Below the pieces are notes generated by a model. The model was not told the origin of the DNA. It ran no database searches and worked only from the letters and a program-made list of their open reading frames with translations. Below, one piece after another: positions 17,053-27,400 of a stretch of 64,000 nucleotides of DNA. Numbering within the stretch: the first letter of the stretch is position 1; each line of letters starts with the position of its first letter. This DNA comes from Vallitalea okinawensis (lineage in GTDB: Bacteria; Bacillota; Clostridia; Lachnospirales; PQDH01): contig NZ_PQDH01000010.1 in assembly GCF_002964605.1 (NCBI RefSeq), positions 1 through 64,000 on the forward strand, in the 5' to 3' direction. Made by a program: the position numbers and the translations under genes.

Positions 17053-18549
17053 ATGGGTAAAGGCATCATGTTACAAGGTACAGCATCATCAGTAGGAAAG
17101 AGTATTTTAGCAGTAGGTTTATGTCGTGTATTTAAAGAAGATGGGTATGATGTAAGTCCATTTAAGTCACAGAACATGTCGCTAAATTCCTTTATTACTC
17201 CGGATGGTTACGAAATAGGTCGTGCTCAAGCTATGCAGGCAGAGGCTTGTGAAAAAGCTCCGAGTTATAAAATGAATCCAATTTTATTAAAGCCTACAAG
17301 CGATCGTAAATCTCAGGTTATTTTTAAAGGAAAAGTTCATAAGACTTTAGATGCTGTTGACTATTATGCTTATAAGCCTAAGCTAAAGTCGGAAATTCAA
17401 TCTGTTTACGATGAATTAGCATCAGAAAGTGATATAGTTGTTATAGAAGGTGCAGGATCACCAGCAGAGATTAACCTTAATAAGGATGATATCGTCAATA
17501 TGGGAATGGCCCAAATGGCTAAGTCGCCTGTTCTACTAATCGGTGATATTGATAAAGGCGGTGTCTTTGCTTCTTTAGCAGGTACAATGCTTCTTCTTAC
17601 TGAAGAAGAAAGAAAAAGGGTAAAAGGAATTATTATTAATAAATTTAGAGGTAGCATCGAATTACTTGAGCCAGGATTAAAACAACTTGAGGATATTGTA
17701 GGTGTACCTGTTCTAGGTGTTATTCCTTATTTCAATTTAGATCTAGAGGAAGAAGATAGTGCAACAGATTTGAAAAAGATGTATAAGACTGATGGGGAAA
17801 TCGATGTAGCCATTATTCGCCTACCATATATGTCTAACTTTACGGATTTTAACTGCTTTAAAATGTATAAAGATATTAATGTAAGATTTGTAGAATTACA
17901 TGAAAAGTTAGAGAATCCTGATTTAGTTATCATACCAGGTACAAAAACGACTATACATGACATGGATGCATTAAGAAAAACAGGAATGGATAAACAAATC
18001 ATTGAAGCTTACGAAAAGGGCACCCATGTATTTGGTATCTGCGGTGGCTTTCAAATGTTGGGTCAAGAGATAATGGATGAAGATAAAGTTGAAACACAAC
18101 TGGACCAAGTCCAAGGTATTGGTTTACTGTCTCATCGTACAAGGTATAAAGGTGAAAAAATGACAACCCAAGCAGAGGGGAAAGATACCCTTTTCAATAC
18201 CCCTATTAAAGGATATGAAATCCATATGGGTGATACCCTTTATGAAGAAGATACAGAACCTTTTATGCATGTGAAATTACGTAATAATGAAGAGGTAACT
18301 ATCAAAGATGGAGCTGTAGGAACTCGAGTACTAGGAACATATATGCACGGAATCTTTGACAATGGAGATTTCACTAGACAATACTTAAATACGATACGTC
18401 AATCTAAAGGGTTAGATCCTATCAATGAGATACCTATGGATTATTGGGTGTATAAGGAAGAACAATATAGTGCTTTAGCTAAGATTCTACGAGATAATAT
18501 GGATATGGAGAAGATCTATCACATCTTGGAGGAAGGGATTAATGAGTAA
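17053..18549 (+). CDS. cobQ: Cobyric acid synthase
   Basis: This 498-residue glutamine-dependent amidotransferase amidates four carboxylates of adenosylcobyrinic a,c-diamide. The N-terminal dethiobiotin-synthetase-like ATP domain begins MLQGTASSVGKS, with VVIEGAGSPAEINL and GDIDKGGVFA. The C-terminal class I glutaminase-like domain has the nucleophile in FGICGGFQMLG and the histidine in GTYMHGIFDN. Cbi genes for the earlier ring steps are not in this window. Its end overlaps cbiB by 8 bp. Confidence 0.95.
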   Translation: MGKGIMLQGTASSVGKSILAVGLCRVFKEDGYDVSPFKSQNMSLNSFITPDGYEIGRAQAMQAEACEKAPSYKMNPILLKPTSDRKSQVIFKGKVHKTLDAVDYYAYKPKLKSEIQSVYDELASESDIVVIEGAGSPAEINLNKDDIVNMGMAQMAKSPVLLIGDIDKGGVFASLAGTMLLLTEEERKRVKGIIINKFRGSIELLEPGLKQLEDIVGVPVLGVIPYFNLDLEEEDSATDLKKMYKTDGEIDVAIIRLPYMSNFTDFNCFKMYKDINVRFVELHEKLENPDLVIIPGTKTTIHDMDALRKTGMDKQIIEAYEKGTHVFGICGGFQMLGQEIMDEDKVETQLDQVQGIGLLSHRTRYKGEKMTTQAEGKDTLFNTPIKGYEIHMGDTLYEEDTEPFMHVKLRNNEEVTIKDGAVGTRVLGTYMHGIFDNGDFTRQYLNTIRQSKGLDPINEIPMDYWVYKEEQYSALAKILRDNMDMEKIYHILEEGINE

Positions 18550-19495
18550 CTTATTAGCAATATGCATAGCATTTATTATCGATGCTTGCATTGGTGATCC
18601 TTATTGGTTTCCACATCCAGTTAAATATGTAGGAAAGTATATTAAGTGGTTTGAAAGATCGTTTTACAAGAAGCAAAAGAATATTCGATATATAGGTTTA
18701 TTATTAACTTTGACTACAGTCCTATTATCTTTTGGTATCACTGCACTCCTATTATGGATTTCATTGAAAATTCATATAGCTGTCTTTTGGGTAACTAATA
18801 TATTGATTATGTGGACTTGTATTGCACATCGTTGTCTTGGCGATGAAGCAAGAAAAGTTTACAAGAAATTAAAAGAAGACGACTTAGAGGGCGCTAGGAA
18901 ACAAGTAGGCTATTTAGTAGCAAGGGAAACAGATCAATTAGAGGAAGTACAAGTGTGTAAAGCAGTTATAGAAACCGTTGTTGAAAATACATCCGATGGT
19001 ATTATCGCTCCTCTATTCTACATAGCTATTGGAGGAGCGCCACTTGGTATGGCTTATAAAACTATCAATACTTTAGATTCAATGGTAGGCTATAAAAATG
19101 AAAGATATAAGGAGTTTGGTTATGTTTCCGCTAAGCTGGATGACTTCGCAAACTATATACCTGCCCGACTAACAGGGATATTGATGGTTGTTGCCTCATT
19201 TTTCCTCAAGATGGATTATAGGCAAGCCTTTAAAATATTAAAAAGAGATCGGAGGAATCATGCCAGCCCTAATGCAGGATATCCTGAGTCAGCAACTGCA
19301 GGAGCATTAGGTATTCAGCTTGGCGGGGATAATGTATATTTTGGAAAAGTTGTATCTAAACCCACTATTGGTGATGATAAGCAACCTGTAGTCAAGAGGC
19401 ATATAAAAGATAGTATTTATCTTATGACAGGTTCTACAGTACTTTTCATAATAACATTAATTGGTTTGAATATAGCATTGCATGGTATAAAGTAA
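18542..19495 (+). CDS. cbiB: Adenosylcobinamide-phosphate synthase
   Basis: This 317-residue membrane enzyme attaches aminopropanol (phosphate) to adenosylcobyric acid. It begins with the family motif IDACIGDPYWFPHPVKYVG and contains VENTSDGIIAPLFY, AYKTINTLDSMVGY and NAGYPESATAGALGIQLGG, all strongly conserved in CbiB/CobD. About four to five hydrophobic segments are visible. It is the last gene of the cobU-cobQ-cbiB operon, with a hairpin following. CobS and cobalamin phosphatase are absent here. Confidence 0.95.
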   Translation: MSNLLAICIAFIIDACIGDPYWFPHPVKYVGKYIKWFERSFYKKQKNIRYIGLLLTLTTVLLSFGITALLLWISLKIHIAVFWVTNILIMWTCIAHRCLGDEARKVYKKLKEDDLEGARKQVGYLVARETDQLEEVQVCKAVIETVVENTSDGIIAPLFYIAIGGAPLGMAYKTINTLDSMVGYKNERYKEFGYVSAKLDDFANYIPARLTGILMVVASFFLKMDYRQAFKILKRDRRNHASPNAGYPESATAGALGIQLGGDNVYFGKVVSKPTIGDDKQPVVKRHIKDSIYLMTGSTVLFIITLIGLNIALHGIK

Positions 19496-19520
19496 TCATG
19501 TAAAATAAAGAATAATATAT

Positions 19521-19560
19521 ACGTCAAGAGATATGATTCAGTATTCTCTTGACGTCAATT
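19521..19560 (+). terminator. Terminator-like hairpin after cbiB
   Basis: ACGTCAAGAGA pairs perfectly with TCTCTTGACGT around 13 nt. The following T-run is short. Confidence 0.6.
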
Positions 19561-19582
19561 TAATAAGGAGGATTTATTTTCT

Positions 19583-20236
19583 ATGGAAGCTATTATTTTT
19601 GATATGGATGGCGTTATCATCGATAGTGAACCCATTCATTATATATGTTCAAATAAAATGTTAGAGCCCTATAAGATCGAACTAGACCGGGAGAAATACG
19701 ATACGTATATCGGAGCATCTTGTAAAGTAATGTGGGAAGATGTTAGACAAGCCCATAATTTAAAAGAGAGTGTAGAAGAGATTATTTCTAAGGAGTTTGA
19801 TATATTTTTAAGTTACCTACAAGAAGGTAAAGGAAAAATACAACCGATTGAGGGTATTAGATCTTTATTGGAGTTATTGAGAAAAGAAGGTGTGACTATT
19901 GGGTTAGCTTCTTCTTCCTCTATGAGAAATATCGATACAGTATTGGATCTTTTTGATATTCAAGACTATTTTACAGTAAAAGTAACAGGTTATGATTTAG
20001 AAAGAAGCAAACCAGACCCCGAAATTTTCATAAAAACAGCAGGATTATTAAATGTGGACCCTAAAGAGTGTATTGTCATCGAGGATTCTAAAAATGGAGT
20101 CACCGCTGCAAAACGAGCAGGTATGAAGTGTATTGGGTATCAAAATCCAAATTGTGGTTATCAAGACTTATCTCATGCGGACAAGATCGTTGATAGTATC
20201 AAAAATATTGATATAGCATTTCTTAAAGGAATGTAA
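19583..20236 (+). CDS. HAD-superfamily phosphatase, beta-phosphoglucomutase-like
   Basis: This 217-residue protein has the HAD nucleophile motif FDMDGVIIDSEP with Asp7 and Asp9, a helical cap (about 18-85), motif II LASSSS, the motif III lysine in RSKPDPEIF, and motif IV VIEDSKNGVTAAKRAG. The DGVIIDSEP form and cap type place it with the PgmB/YcjU group acting on small phosphosugars. The substrate is not determinable. ATG follows AAGGAGG. Confidence 0.85.
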   Translation: MEAIIFDMDGVIIDSEPIHYICSNKMLEPYKIELDREKYDTYIGASCKVMWEDVRQAHNLKESVEEIISKEFDIFLSYLQEGKGKIQPIEGIRSLLELLRKEGVTIGLASSSSMRNIDTVLDLFDIQDYFTVKVTGYDLERSKPDPEIFIKTAGLLNVDPKECIVIEDSKNGVTAAKRAGMKCIGYQNPNCGYQDLSHADKIVDSIKNIDIAFLKGM

Positions 20237-20391
20237 TATAGACAATTTGAAAGCAGGGTGGTACTATAACTATATAACTTTGATAAATTTAAAGATACCA
20301 TGTGTTTAGTCGAATATATATAAATATCAGAAATATAATTAATTATAGATTTTTTATTCAGGTGTTCATTTACTAGGAGAGGAGAGGTAGT

Positions 20392-21267
20392 ATGATTGAA
20401 TATTTATCAGCGGTTGGTTTAAAGGAATACGTAGATGAAGAAAAGCTACAAAATCTTATCAGCAAGATCGTAACTTCTCCTACAAACAAATATATTACAA
20501 ACTTTAAAGATGATCAACACATTAAGGTGGAGTATGAAAAAAGATATAATGATAAGATGGGATTAATTGTAAGAGGAAACTTAACTGATACAGAAGAACT
20601 AGTCATTAACTTCTTTATGCCCTATGCTTTAAGTGAAGAAACAATAGATATTGTTGAAGCCGACGTAGAACAGAGAGATCAAGATTTTCTCTATCATGTA
20701 TACTGTGAAGATATTGAAACAGGAACACAAATGGATTTTTCACTTCAGAATGTTATGGACTTTTTAGATGTGGAAGAAGAAAAAGGTGTCTATATTGAAG
20801 GAACCCAATTAATGGGACTATCCATTGATGGAAAAATTATCTTAAATGTCGATAAAGACGAAATAGAAACTGAAATGGAGATAGAAGAAGATGAATGGCG
20901 AAGAGAGCTTTTAAAAAAAGCACGACAAGGCGATGAAGAAGCTCAGGAACTACTTGAAATAGAAGCTGAAGAAATAGAAGATATTATAGAAGAACGTCTG
21001 CAAGAAGAAGATCTTTTTTCTATACTAGAAGGATTCTATATGCCCATTGGTTCACAAGATGCCATGTATTCAGTTCTTGGAACCATTAAAAAAGTCAATG
21101 AATGGGAAAATAGCTTAACAGGTGAAATCGTTTATAACATGGTTATTGACAGTATAGGCATTGTATTTGAAGTATGCATTAATAAAGAAGACTTGGTTGG
21201 TGAGCCTATGGAGGGAATGCGCTTCTTAGGTACTTGCTGGATTCAAGGTAAGCTATTATTTTCGTAG
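20392..21267 (+). CDS. DUF3881-like protein
   Basis: This 291-residue protein resembles the DUF3881 family of Lachnospirales-type Clostridia in its opening (EYLSAVGLKEYVDEEKLQNLI), its acidic middle (residues 165-210, largely Glu/Asp/Ile/Arg), and its closing GMRFLGTCWIQGKLLF. The family is uncharacterised and cytoplasmic. No enzymatic motif is visible. It ends 51 bp before tRNA-Arg. ATG follows GGAGAGGAGAGG. Confidence 0.65.
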   Translation: MIEYLSAVGLKEYVDEEKLQNLISKIVTSPTNKYITNFKDDQHIKVEYEKRYNDKMGLIVRGNLTDTEELVINFFMPYALSEETIDIVEADVEQRDQDFLYHVYCEDIETGTQMDFSLQNVMDFLDVEEEKGVYIEGTQLMGLSIDGKIILNVDKDEIETEMEIEEDEWRRELLKKARQGDEEAQELLEIEAEEIEDIIEERLQEEDLFSILEGFYMPIGSQDAMYSVLGTIKKVNEWENSLTGEIVYNMVIDSIGIVFEVCINKEDLVGEPMEGMRFLGTCWIQGKLLFS

Positions 21268-21317
21268 CATTTATTCGTGTTGACGAAATGGAAAAAACAT
21301 TATAAAATAAAGCATAT

Positions 21318-21390
21318 GCATCAGTAGCTCAGGGGATAGAGCGTCCGCCTCCTAAGCGGTGCGTCGTGGGTTCAAATCCCGCCTGGTGCA
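21318..21390 (+). tRNA. tRNA-Arg (anticodon CCU)
   Basis: This 73-nt tRNA folds fully: acceptor GCATCAG/CTGGTGC plus discriminator A, D-arm GCTC/GAGC, anticodon arm with loop CTCCTAA (anticodon CCT, reading AGG), and T-arm GTGGG-TTCAAAT-CCCGC. CCA is not encoded. Its 3' half is the integration target of the adjacent elements: the part from the anticodon loop onward recurs at 43510 and 47392. A terminator-like hairpin follows at 21397-21440. Confidence 0.97.
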
Positions 21391-21569
21391 TGCTGTTAAA
21401 GTCCTACTTTTTCTTGGTTTACAAGAGAGGGTGGGGCTTTTGTTATGTGTATGGGAGTTTTTAATTAGTGTTAGTTAGTGGTAATGACGGCGAAGTAGTG
21501 GTCGTCATGACGACAAGATTTGGACGGCAGAAAGTAAATATTTAGAACGATACGCTGAACTCCAGATAC
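21349..21569 (+). repeat. attL: tRNA-Arg 3' core plus element left end
   Basis: The core 21349-21390 (anticodon loop to tRNA end) is shared with 43510-43551 and 47392-47432. Homology continues past the tRNA through a hairpin AAAGTCCTAC...GTGGGGCTTT and a segment with GACGGCGAAGTAGTGGTCGTC and the palindrome GTCGTCATGACGAC (21506-21519). It fades near 21569. These are likely integrase arm or accessory-protein sites of the element's left end. Confidence 0.85.
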
Positions 21570-21749
21570 ATCATTGATATTACATGATGAGTATAAATTA
21601 TTTAAGCAAGTGCAGGCATAGGTCATATTGATTATGCCTTTAAAATGGCGATACAGAATTAAACTGGAATTTGTTGTGAATTAATATTATAATAGAGGAT
21701 AAATATTATTTGAGAAAACGAGCCTAAAAAGGTATAGGGGGAATAGATT

Positions 21750-22592
21750 ATGTTTGATTATAAATATGATGATTTAATGAATCCAACGCTCAAAGCGCTA
21801 AAAGAACTAGGAGGCTCAGCTTCTAATGATGAAATAATAGAGAAACTAATAGAGGTACTTTCTCTTAGCGAAGAAGAGATAGAAGATATTCATAAAGGAA
21901 GTACAACTAAACTTGAGTATAGAGGTGCATGGGCTAGAACCTATCTTAAAAAAGCAGGATACATTACTAATAGTAAAAGAGGAGTTTGGGCTATTACTGA
22001 AAAAGGTAATGCTACAACAAGCGTGAATAAAGACAATGTAAAAAATATAGTTAAAATCAACTATACCAATAGTGCAATGAGTGACGAAGAAGGTATTGGT
22101 GAAGTGATAGAGAATAATGAAATTGAGGAATTTACATGGCAGAATGATGTATTGGAAGTCATTAAGGCTATTACTCCAGAGCAGTTTGAAAAACTCTGTC
22201 AGCGGATGCTTAGGGAGTTAGGGTTTACTAATGTGTTTGTAACTGGAAAGTCACATGATGGAGGAATTGATGGCAAAGGAATACTTAAAATAGGCGGAGT
22301 AATATCCTTTCATACAGCATTTCAAGCTAAGAGATATGCGGGTACAGTAAGTGCATCAATTATAAGAGATTTTAGAGGTGCTATGATGGGAAGAGCGGAT
22401 AAAGGCTTAGTTATTACAACAGGCACTTTTTCTAGAGAGGCTAGAAAAGAGGCGCAGAGAGATGGAGCTACACCAATTGACCTAATTGATGGGAATGATT
22501 TAGCAGAGCGTCTTAAAGAATTATCATTAGGGATAGAAGTGGAAATGGTAGAAAAGGTTCATGTAGATGGACAATGGTTTAAAAATATTTAA
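21750..22592 (+). CDS. mrr: Mrr-type modification-dependent restriction endonuclease
   Basis: This 280-residue protein has the two Mrr domains. The N-terminal winged-helix part (about 1-90: FDYKYDDLMNPTLKALKELGG...YLKKAGYITNSKRGVWAITEKG) reads DNA. The C-terminal PD-(D/E)XK nuclease (about 140-260) has Glu147 in PEQFEKLCQ, Asp170/Asp174 in HDGGIDGKG and Gln192-Ala-Lys194. Such type IV enzymes cut methylated DNA, complementing the type I system downstream. It is the first gene after the left end of the element. Confidence 0.9.
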   Translation: MFDYKYDDLMNPTLKALKELGGSASNDEIIEKLIEVLSLSEEEIEDIHKGSTTKLEYRGAWARTYLKKAGYITNSKRGVWAITEKGNATTSVNKDNVKNIVKINYTNSAMSDEEGIGEVIENNEIEEFTWQNDVLEVIKAITPEQFEKLCQRMLRELGFTNVFVTGKSHDGGIDGKGILKIGGVISFHTAFQAKRYAGTVSASIIRDFRGAMMGRADKGLVITTGTFSREARKEAQRDGATPIDLIDGNDLAERLKELSLGIEVEMVEKVHVDGQWFKNI

Positions 22593-22693
22593 CTATACAT
22601 AGATAACACTGCAGATATTTAAAAGTTTAAGAACAATTGCAATAGACATAAAGATGTAAGATGAGACTAGAAGGTAAATAAGCATCAATTTAA

Positions 22694-24247
22694 TTGATTA
22701 AAAGAACTATTAAAGGGGGGGTTTCTATTAATATTTTTAAAATTGTAGAAGAAAGAAGTAAAGTACCAATCCGTAATGTGAAAAATGATATAGATCAAAT
22801 TGAATATATATCAAAGAAAATAGAAAGTAATGATAATCAGATACATTTTATAGTTCCTAATAATTTCTTTTTATCTAGTGCAATCAGTATTAAATTGTTA
22901 AAAGATAAGTTGTTTAGTAAATACTATTTGACTGGGATATATGATCTGGATAAGCTGTATTCTCCTAATACAGGAATACAGTTTTCTTTGTTTCATTTTA
23001 GTAAAGAAAAAAATAAAGAAGTTAGGTTTCTTAAATTAAGTAATAAGAAGCAATTAGTTACTAATTATAGAGATAACATCAAGGATAGAGGGATTTTAGA
23101 TATTTCTAAATTTAGTAATTGGTATAAAGAGCATTTGTCGCAAGTGGAGCAATTTTCGAATAATAGTAATATTGAACTTAGTGATAGATTAATTATATTT
23201 TATGAGAAGAATGAGGATATACAAAAGGACAAACTATATTTAGATTATTACTTACCAGAGTACAGAGAAAATAGAAGAAAGTTAGACCAAGAGGAAATAG
23301 TATTATTAAAAGATATAGCAGATGTAATAACCCCTAGAAGAAAACAAAAATGTGACCGATCTAGACAACTACTTGTAAAAGATTTTGAATATCCACTAAA
23401 ATATGAAGAATTACCCACTATAAATAGTATAGAAACAAGGTTAATGAAAGAGGATATAATTCTATCAACTCATGGAAAGTACAGAGCTTATCTATTTGAA
23501 GAGGATTATAGCGATATTGCACCTACTGCTAATTCTGTAATAATTAGATTAAAGAGTAATACAGAATTTAGTATATATTATTTATATAATTATTTAACAA
23601 AAAAAATAGCTCAAAATTATTTTTCAAGTATGACATTGGGAAGCATCATTAATTACATTAAAAAGTCAGATGTTCTTAATCTGCCAATAATTAAACCAAA
23701 GAAAAGAGTTCTAGAAATTTCAGAAAAGGAATTTCAATTAACGTCTAATCATGAATACTTTAAAATATCAGAGTATAACCAAGTGATAAATCGTAAATGG
23801 ATAATGGATACCCCAATTCAGACGGAAATAATGGCTAATTTATTAACAAGTATAATGAATACTAGATATAAAAAGTTAAAGAAAATTATAGAGAGTGATT
23901 TAGTTGAGATAGCAAAATGTATAAATGTAGGAGCTTTTAAGTCATCGATAATCATGTGTGGTTCTGTTTTAGAAGGAATTCTAATCGACTGGATATCAGA
24001 CACTGAAAAACATGACAAATATATTGAGAAGAAAGATAGTGAAATAAAGCTATATAGGATTATAGAAGAATTAAGAAATACTACAGTTAAAAAAGAGATC
24101 GTTAACTTAGCTCACATTATAAGGAAAAGGAGAAATGCAGTACACCCTAAGCGTGTATATGAAGATGGGATAGAATTTAGTAAGGATATGGCATTTGATA
24201 CATTAAAGTCTTTAGAGAAAATAGTTGAGAGCAGATTTCAAGTATAA
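22694..24247 (+). CDS. Methyltransferase-tail / HsdS-like TRD / HEPN-like fusion protein
   Basis: This 517-codon frame has three parts. Residues 40-115 (HFIVPNNFFLSSAISIKLLKD...NTGIQFSLFHFSK) resemble the region after NPPF in N6-adenine methyltransferases, but no SAM motif or NPPF is present. Residues 203-340 resemble one type I target-recognition domain (VLLKDIADVITPRR...LPIIKP). Residues 385-517 are helical with RRNAVH at 479-484, the R-x4-H motif of HEPN domains (many are RNases). The listed start is TTG 22694; a G-rich ribosome site at 22712-22721 instead points to ATT near 22727-22735. It lies between mrr and hsdMS and may be a DNA-site-reading effector or decoy subunit. Confidence 0.6.
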   Translation: MIKRTIKGGVSINIFKIVEERSKVPIRNVKNDIDQIEYISKKIESNDNQIHFIVPNNFFLSSAISIKLLKDKLFSKYYLTGIYDLDKLYSPNTGIQFSLFHFSKEKNKEVRFLKLSNKKQLVTNYRDNIKDRGILDISKFSNWYKEHLSQVEQFSNNSNIELSDRLIIFYEKNEDIQKDKLYLDYYLPEYRENRRKLDQEEIVLLKDIADVITPRRKQKCDRSRQLLVKDFEYPLKYEELPTINSIETRLMKEDIILSTHGKYRAYLFEEDYSDIAPTANSVIIRLKSNTEFSIYYLYNYLTKKIAQNYFSSMTLGSIINYIKKSDVLNLPIIKPKKRVLEISEKEFQLTSNHEYFKISEYNQVINRKWIMDTPIQTEIMANLLTSIMNTRYKKLKKIIESDLVEIAKCINVGAFKSSIIMCGSVLEGILIDWISDTEKHDKYIEKKDSEIKLYRIIEELRNTTVKKEIVNLAHIIRKRRNAVHPKRVYEDGIEFSKDMAFDTLKSLEKIVESRFQV

Positions 24248-24263
24248 AACCTCTGTTGTATAT

Positions 24264-24293
24264 AGTACGGTGAACTGTATCAAAAGTTTTTTC
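24264..24293 (+). repeat. Dispersed 30-bp repeat, copy C
   Basis: This copy begins AGTACGGTGAACTGTATC, the most palindromic of the set (TACGGTgaACTGTA), and lies between the TRD-HEPN gene and hsdMS. Confidence 0.4.
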
Positions 24294-24328
24294 TATAAAT
24301 AAGTGAAATATAAATTTGATATTGATAA

Positions 24329-24370
24329 GGGTATTGTGATATGATATTATACTTGTTCAGGGTATTGTGA
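24329..24370 (+). promoter_or_regulatory. Direct repeats in the hsdMS promoter region
   Basis: GGGTATTGTGA occurs at 24329-24339 and 24360-24370, 31 bp apart (about three helical turns), flanking a possible -10 TATTAT. The second copy ends 37 bp before the ATG. This is the layout of a repressor or controller site setting modification before restriction. Confidence 0.5.
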
Positions 24371-24407
24371 AATAGTGAGATTAATTATATTTAAAAGGAG
24401 ACGTAAT

Positions 24408-27400
24408 ATGGGACGATCAACAGTACATTACGCAGATAAAAAGACAAATAATATTTTAAAGAAATTACATAATAAGCTAAGACCGGCAGGAACTCCAGTG
24501 CAAAGAGTGGAGTATATAATTGAATTATTATTGCTGAGAATATTTGAAACTAAATTAAAGATAGATCCAGAATTTAAGGAGATAAGAAAACTATTTGTTG
24601 GTGAGAATGAGACAAAACTATTTTACTATTTAAAAACAATTGATAGTAGAAAAATAACTCACGAGCTTAACGTAAACTTCTTCCCTTTTTATGGGAATAT
24701 TTTGAATGAAGCAAGAAAAGTTCTAAAGACAAATTTAAGTATAAAATTGCAAGATCAGTTAGTTTTAATTCAAGAAGTGTTTAAGAATTCCAATTTCACA
24801 AATAATGTTCAAAGTGGTAATTTGGAGGAAGTAATTTCAGCAGTTTCAGATATTGATGAAGCAAGGTTGCTGAATACAGATTTATTAGGTGATGCAATAG
24901 AATCGGCATTATCAGAACAAGGAGGAACAAAAGATATTGGATTATATAGAACCCCAGATCATATAAGACAATTTATGGTTGGATTAATAGAACCAACTAT
25001 AAAGGACACAATATTAGATCCTGCTTGTGGGACAGGTGGATTTCTATTTGATAGTTTTGAATACGTAATGGAGAGGATAACTTTAGAAGATTCATGGCCT
25101 GGTATTAAAGCTCATCCAGAATTAAAGAACTGGTTCAAGAATTACTTTAAATCTAGTACCTTAGACATGCCATCTTTTGATGAAAGCACTCAGTTTTATC
25201 GTTCTGGTGTTTTGGGAATTGAGTATTTAGGTATGATAAGAAAAATGGCAGCAGTAAATTTTTACATACGAGGATTAAATCCAAATAATATTGTACAAGG
25301 TGATGCATTAGCCATGTTTAATTATAGCTTTCAGAATTCTAAATCAGTGATCTTGGCAAATCCGCCTTTTGGTGCAGAAAGAGACCAAGAGTCGTACCCA
25401 AATGTATGGAAAGAATTTAGTACTGAGAGTGAAACAACAATACTTTTTGTGAAATTAATGTTAGATTCTTTAAAAGTAGGCGGTAGATGTGCAGTTATAG
25501 TATCTGAAGGGTTTTTAACCTGGGAGAATAGTAGTGCAAAGGAACTAAGAAAAATGCTAATTGAGCATGCAGATATTAAAGCGATTATTAGTTTACCACA
25601 AGGAGTATTTGTTAGTAAAAACGGACAAGGTCCAAAGACATCTATAATTGTGTTTGAAAAGGGTAGACCAACAAAAAATATTTGGTATTATCAGGTTGAT
25701 AATGATGGCTATACCAAAGGAACGAATCGTACACCAATTGAAGGTTGTCAATTAGTTGAAGCTTTAGAGTTGTTTCACAAATATATAAAAAAGGGAATGT
25801 TCCCGAAAAACAGTAAAAATTCTTATGTAGTGCCAGTAGAGCAAATTAAGACACTAGATCCACGTATTAAAGAAACCATTCGTAAAGATACAATGGAGTC
25901 ATATAAAATTAAATATGAGATTCAACAAGAAAAGTTGTTAGGAGGTTTAGATAAAAAATTAAGTGAGAATAAAATAGACATAATATCATATAAAGAAGAG
26001 CTAAAGCAGTTTAAAATTGCTTGGGATAGCAAGTGTCAAAATGAAATTGCAAATAGAATTGATAAGGCATATATATATTCATTTAATATATCAACATATA
26101 TAAGTGATGTAACTAATAAACAGATATCAAAATGGAGACTAATTGCAAGGGATTATTTGAATAATGAAAATCTAAATATAAAAGTAAATGAAAAATATAA
26201 AATTTTAAGTTCAGCAAAAGAGGAGGAAATTATTCCGACGCTTGCAAAATTTGATTTAAAGAATTCATTAGAATCAGATATTGTAAGAGAGTATGTTAGT
26301 AAGTATACAGATGTAAATAGTAATATATATGAAAAGATTAAGCAAATAGATAATATATTTAAAATGGGAGCACGTTACCCTTTAGTATCAATAGAAGATG
26401 TTTGCGATTATGCGAAAGGGGAGGCAAAAGCAGAAGGCGCTAATGATGGACCATATCCATTAGTAGTAACTGCTGAATCTAGAAAATCTAATAGTAAATA
26501 TCAATTTGATACTGAAGCAGTATGTATTCCACTAATATCTTCAACTGGTCATGGACATGCAAGTATGAAACGAATTCATTATCAAAAGGGTAAGTTTTCT
26601 TTAGCAAATATACTTTTTGCAATATATGCCAAAAATTCGAATACACTGAACATGAATTATGTATATCACATCCTTAGATATAAATTAGATAAGTTATTTG
26701 TACCATTAATGAAAGGAACAGCTAATGTAAGCATGAAGATTGAAGATGCTGTAAAAGTTTCTTTTCCTTTACCTCCAATTGAGGTGCAGAGTGATATTAC
26801 AAATAAAATAAATAAAAATGTTAGTGTAATTAAAGGTATAGACCTTGTTTTGGACAATTGGGGGTTGATATTTGATAATATTGATTTAAAACATAGTAAA
26901 GAGACACTAGGTAAGTTGATAAAAATAAACTTACATTCTATCAACCCTAAAAAAGTATTTGGTGAAGATGAAATTAATTATGTAGAAATAAAATCAGTAA
27001 AAAATGGTACAGGAATCATTGATTATGGTAATAAAGTGATTGGAAATAAAGCTCCATCTAGGGCAAGAAGGCAGGCTATACCTGGAAATGTAATTATATC
27101 TTCTGTTAGACCAAACTTAAGAGGATTTGCATTTTTAGAACAGGTACCTCCAAAAACAGTTTTTTCTACAGGTTATGCGATACTAGAAGTAATAGATGAA
27201 GATATACTTGATCCTATGTACCTCTACTTATGTTTTATGTACTCAGATTATATAATGAAGCAAATAGTTAAAGTAATGGAAAAGGCATCTTATCCAAGCA
27301 TTAATAATGATGATATTAAGTCATTAAATATACCATTGCCATCAATTAATGAACAAAGAAAGATTGTTAATAGATATAAGCAAGAAAAGTCTACAATAAA

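Noticed and set aside
24375-24407. Upstream GTG start for hsdMS
   Set aside because: No ribosome site lies before it, whereas AAAGGAGA is correctly spaced before ATG 24408.
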